Below, piece by piece: positions 6,129-6,669 of a stretch of 6,669 nt of DNA. The stretch lies in contig JAUXBO010000139.1 in assembly GCA_030619345.1 (NCBI GenBank), forward strand, positions 1 through 6,669, written 5' to 3'. This DNA is from Candidatus Zixiibacteriota bacterium (GTDB taxonomy: Bacteria > Zixibacteria > MSB-5A5 > GN15 > FEB-12). The translations under genes were made by a program, and so were the position numbers. The number at the start of each line of letters is the position of its first letter. Position 1 is the first letter of the stretch. The notes beneath the pieces are model-generated. The model had not been told where the DNA came from. It saw nothing but the letters and a program-made list of their open reading frames with translations, and made no database searches.

Positions 6129-6669
6129 TTAGTTCGTCGGTATGTTTAAGAACCGATAGTAGCCGCTATGTTCAAAGTCCCCGGACAAATTGTGGATTTC
6201 TTTCAGGTTGAGCCACGGACTGTTTTTTTCTTTGTCAAACTTGGGGATGTACAGATCGCATGCTTCTTCGCATCCGGTCGCGAGGATGAATCGTTTTTCG
6301 CCATCTTCGTTCTTTGACATATTCATCATGATATATGCTTTACCATTCTTGCCGGTTCGATCGTGGCTGATTAGCATATCGCCAATTGAAAGTTCATCAA
6401 GCGAGATTGTATCCAGATTAGCCGCCAATGACAGGTAGTTACCGTTGTCGATAATGAAATGAACCAGTGAGTAAAATTCTTTGTCGGATTTTTCACGCTT
6501 CATGTCCGGCTTCATAAACAATTTCCCTTGAGAGGAATAGCGCGGTTGCGAACTAAGCCAGGTAGCGTAATCTACCGGTTCGCCGGATCGTGATCTGAAT
6601 TTGAAATTATTCTCCGACTTTTTGAAACGAAGATACTCTCCATAAATCCGAACCATGAAACCCCGGTCA
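6129..6669 (-). CDS. DUF4846-like protein, C-terminal part, 5' end outside window
   Basis: The frame is open to the right edge (DRGF precedes the Met at 6656), so this is the C-terminal 179 codons of a longer gene. Numbering from that Met, the pattern agrees with what I recall of DUF4846. It has VRIYGEYLRFKKS followed by FKFRSRSGEPVDYATWL (about 2-34), a long helix FYSLVHFIIDNGNYLSLAANL (about 61-81), then LSIGDMLI (89-96), GKAYIMMNMS (105-114), KRFILATG (121-128) and a late SPWL (146-149). In DUF4846 proteins the corresponding loop, as I remember it, is GHAVIVVD, so the His appears replaced by Lys here. A CxxxC pair (C129, C133) is present. The biochemical role of DUF4846 is unknown; members are usually exported or lipoproteins, but this N-terminus is not visible. 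Stop TAA; next gene follows after 33 bases. Confidence 0.6.
   Translation of the reverse strand, partial: DRGFMVRIYGEYLRFKKSENNFKFRSRSGEPVDYATWLSSQPRYSSQGKLFMKPDMKREKSDKEFYSLVHFIIDNGNYLSLAANLDTISLDELSIGDMLISHDRTGKNGKAYIMMNMSKNEDGEKRFILATGCEEACDLYIPKFDKEKNSPWLNLKEIHNLSGDFEHSGYYRFLNIPTN

Overview
This window is ordinary chromosomal coding DNA, about 48% GC by eye and very densely packed. One gene on the + strand converges on a block of five genes on the - strand. The gene set is a DUF2723/TMEM260-like membrane protein, a secreted Reg_prop-type beta-propeller, a DUF4846-like protein, YbbR and an M20D amidohydrolase. Together with weak or missing Shine-Dalgarno sequences, this suggests a bacterium of the FCB superphylum or a neighbouring uncultured phylum (Zixibacteria-like lineages would fit). 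That placement is inference from gene content, not proof. No RNA gene, insertion sequence, CRISPR array, phage gene or defence system is visible.

Layout: 1-1359 (+) is the C-terminal part of the DUF2723 membrane protein, entering from the left edge. It ends 13 bases before the stop of tsaD, which runs the other way. On the - strand, in transcription order from the right edge: a DUF4846-like protein cut by the window end (6669-6129), a cytoplasmic M20D amidohydrolase (6095-4905), a secreted beta-propeller (4863-3382), a YbbR-domain membrane protein (3297-2377) and tsaD (2374-1373). Gaps in this block are 33, 41, 84 and 2 bases, so most or all of it may be one transcript. The 84-base gap before ybbR is the most likely place for an internal promoter, and ybbR-tsaD look translationally coupled.

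The main observation is in tsaD, the nearly universal gene for the t6A37 tRNA-modifying enzyme. It is split by a single in-frame TGA at codon 148. Both sides stay in the same frame and all family motifs are intact. The stop falls where E. coli TsaD has a glycine, so one GGA-to-TGA change explains it. A base-call error, a very recent nonsense mutation, or local UGA recoding or readthrough are the competing explanations. The rest of the window (over 1,800 codons) has no other internal TGA, which argues against genome-wide UGA reassignment.

The genes do not form an obvious single pathway. The propeller, YbbR and DUF2723 proteins act at or outside the membrane, while TsaD and the amidohydrolase are cytoplasmic enzymes. 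I did not find a convincing new multi-gene system.
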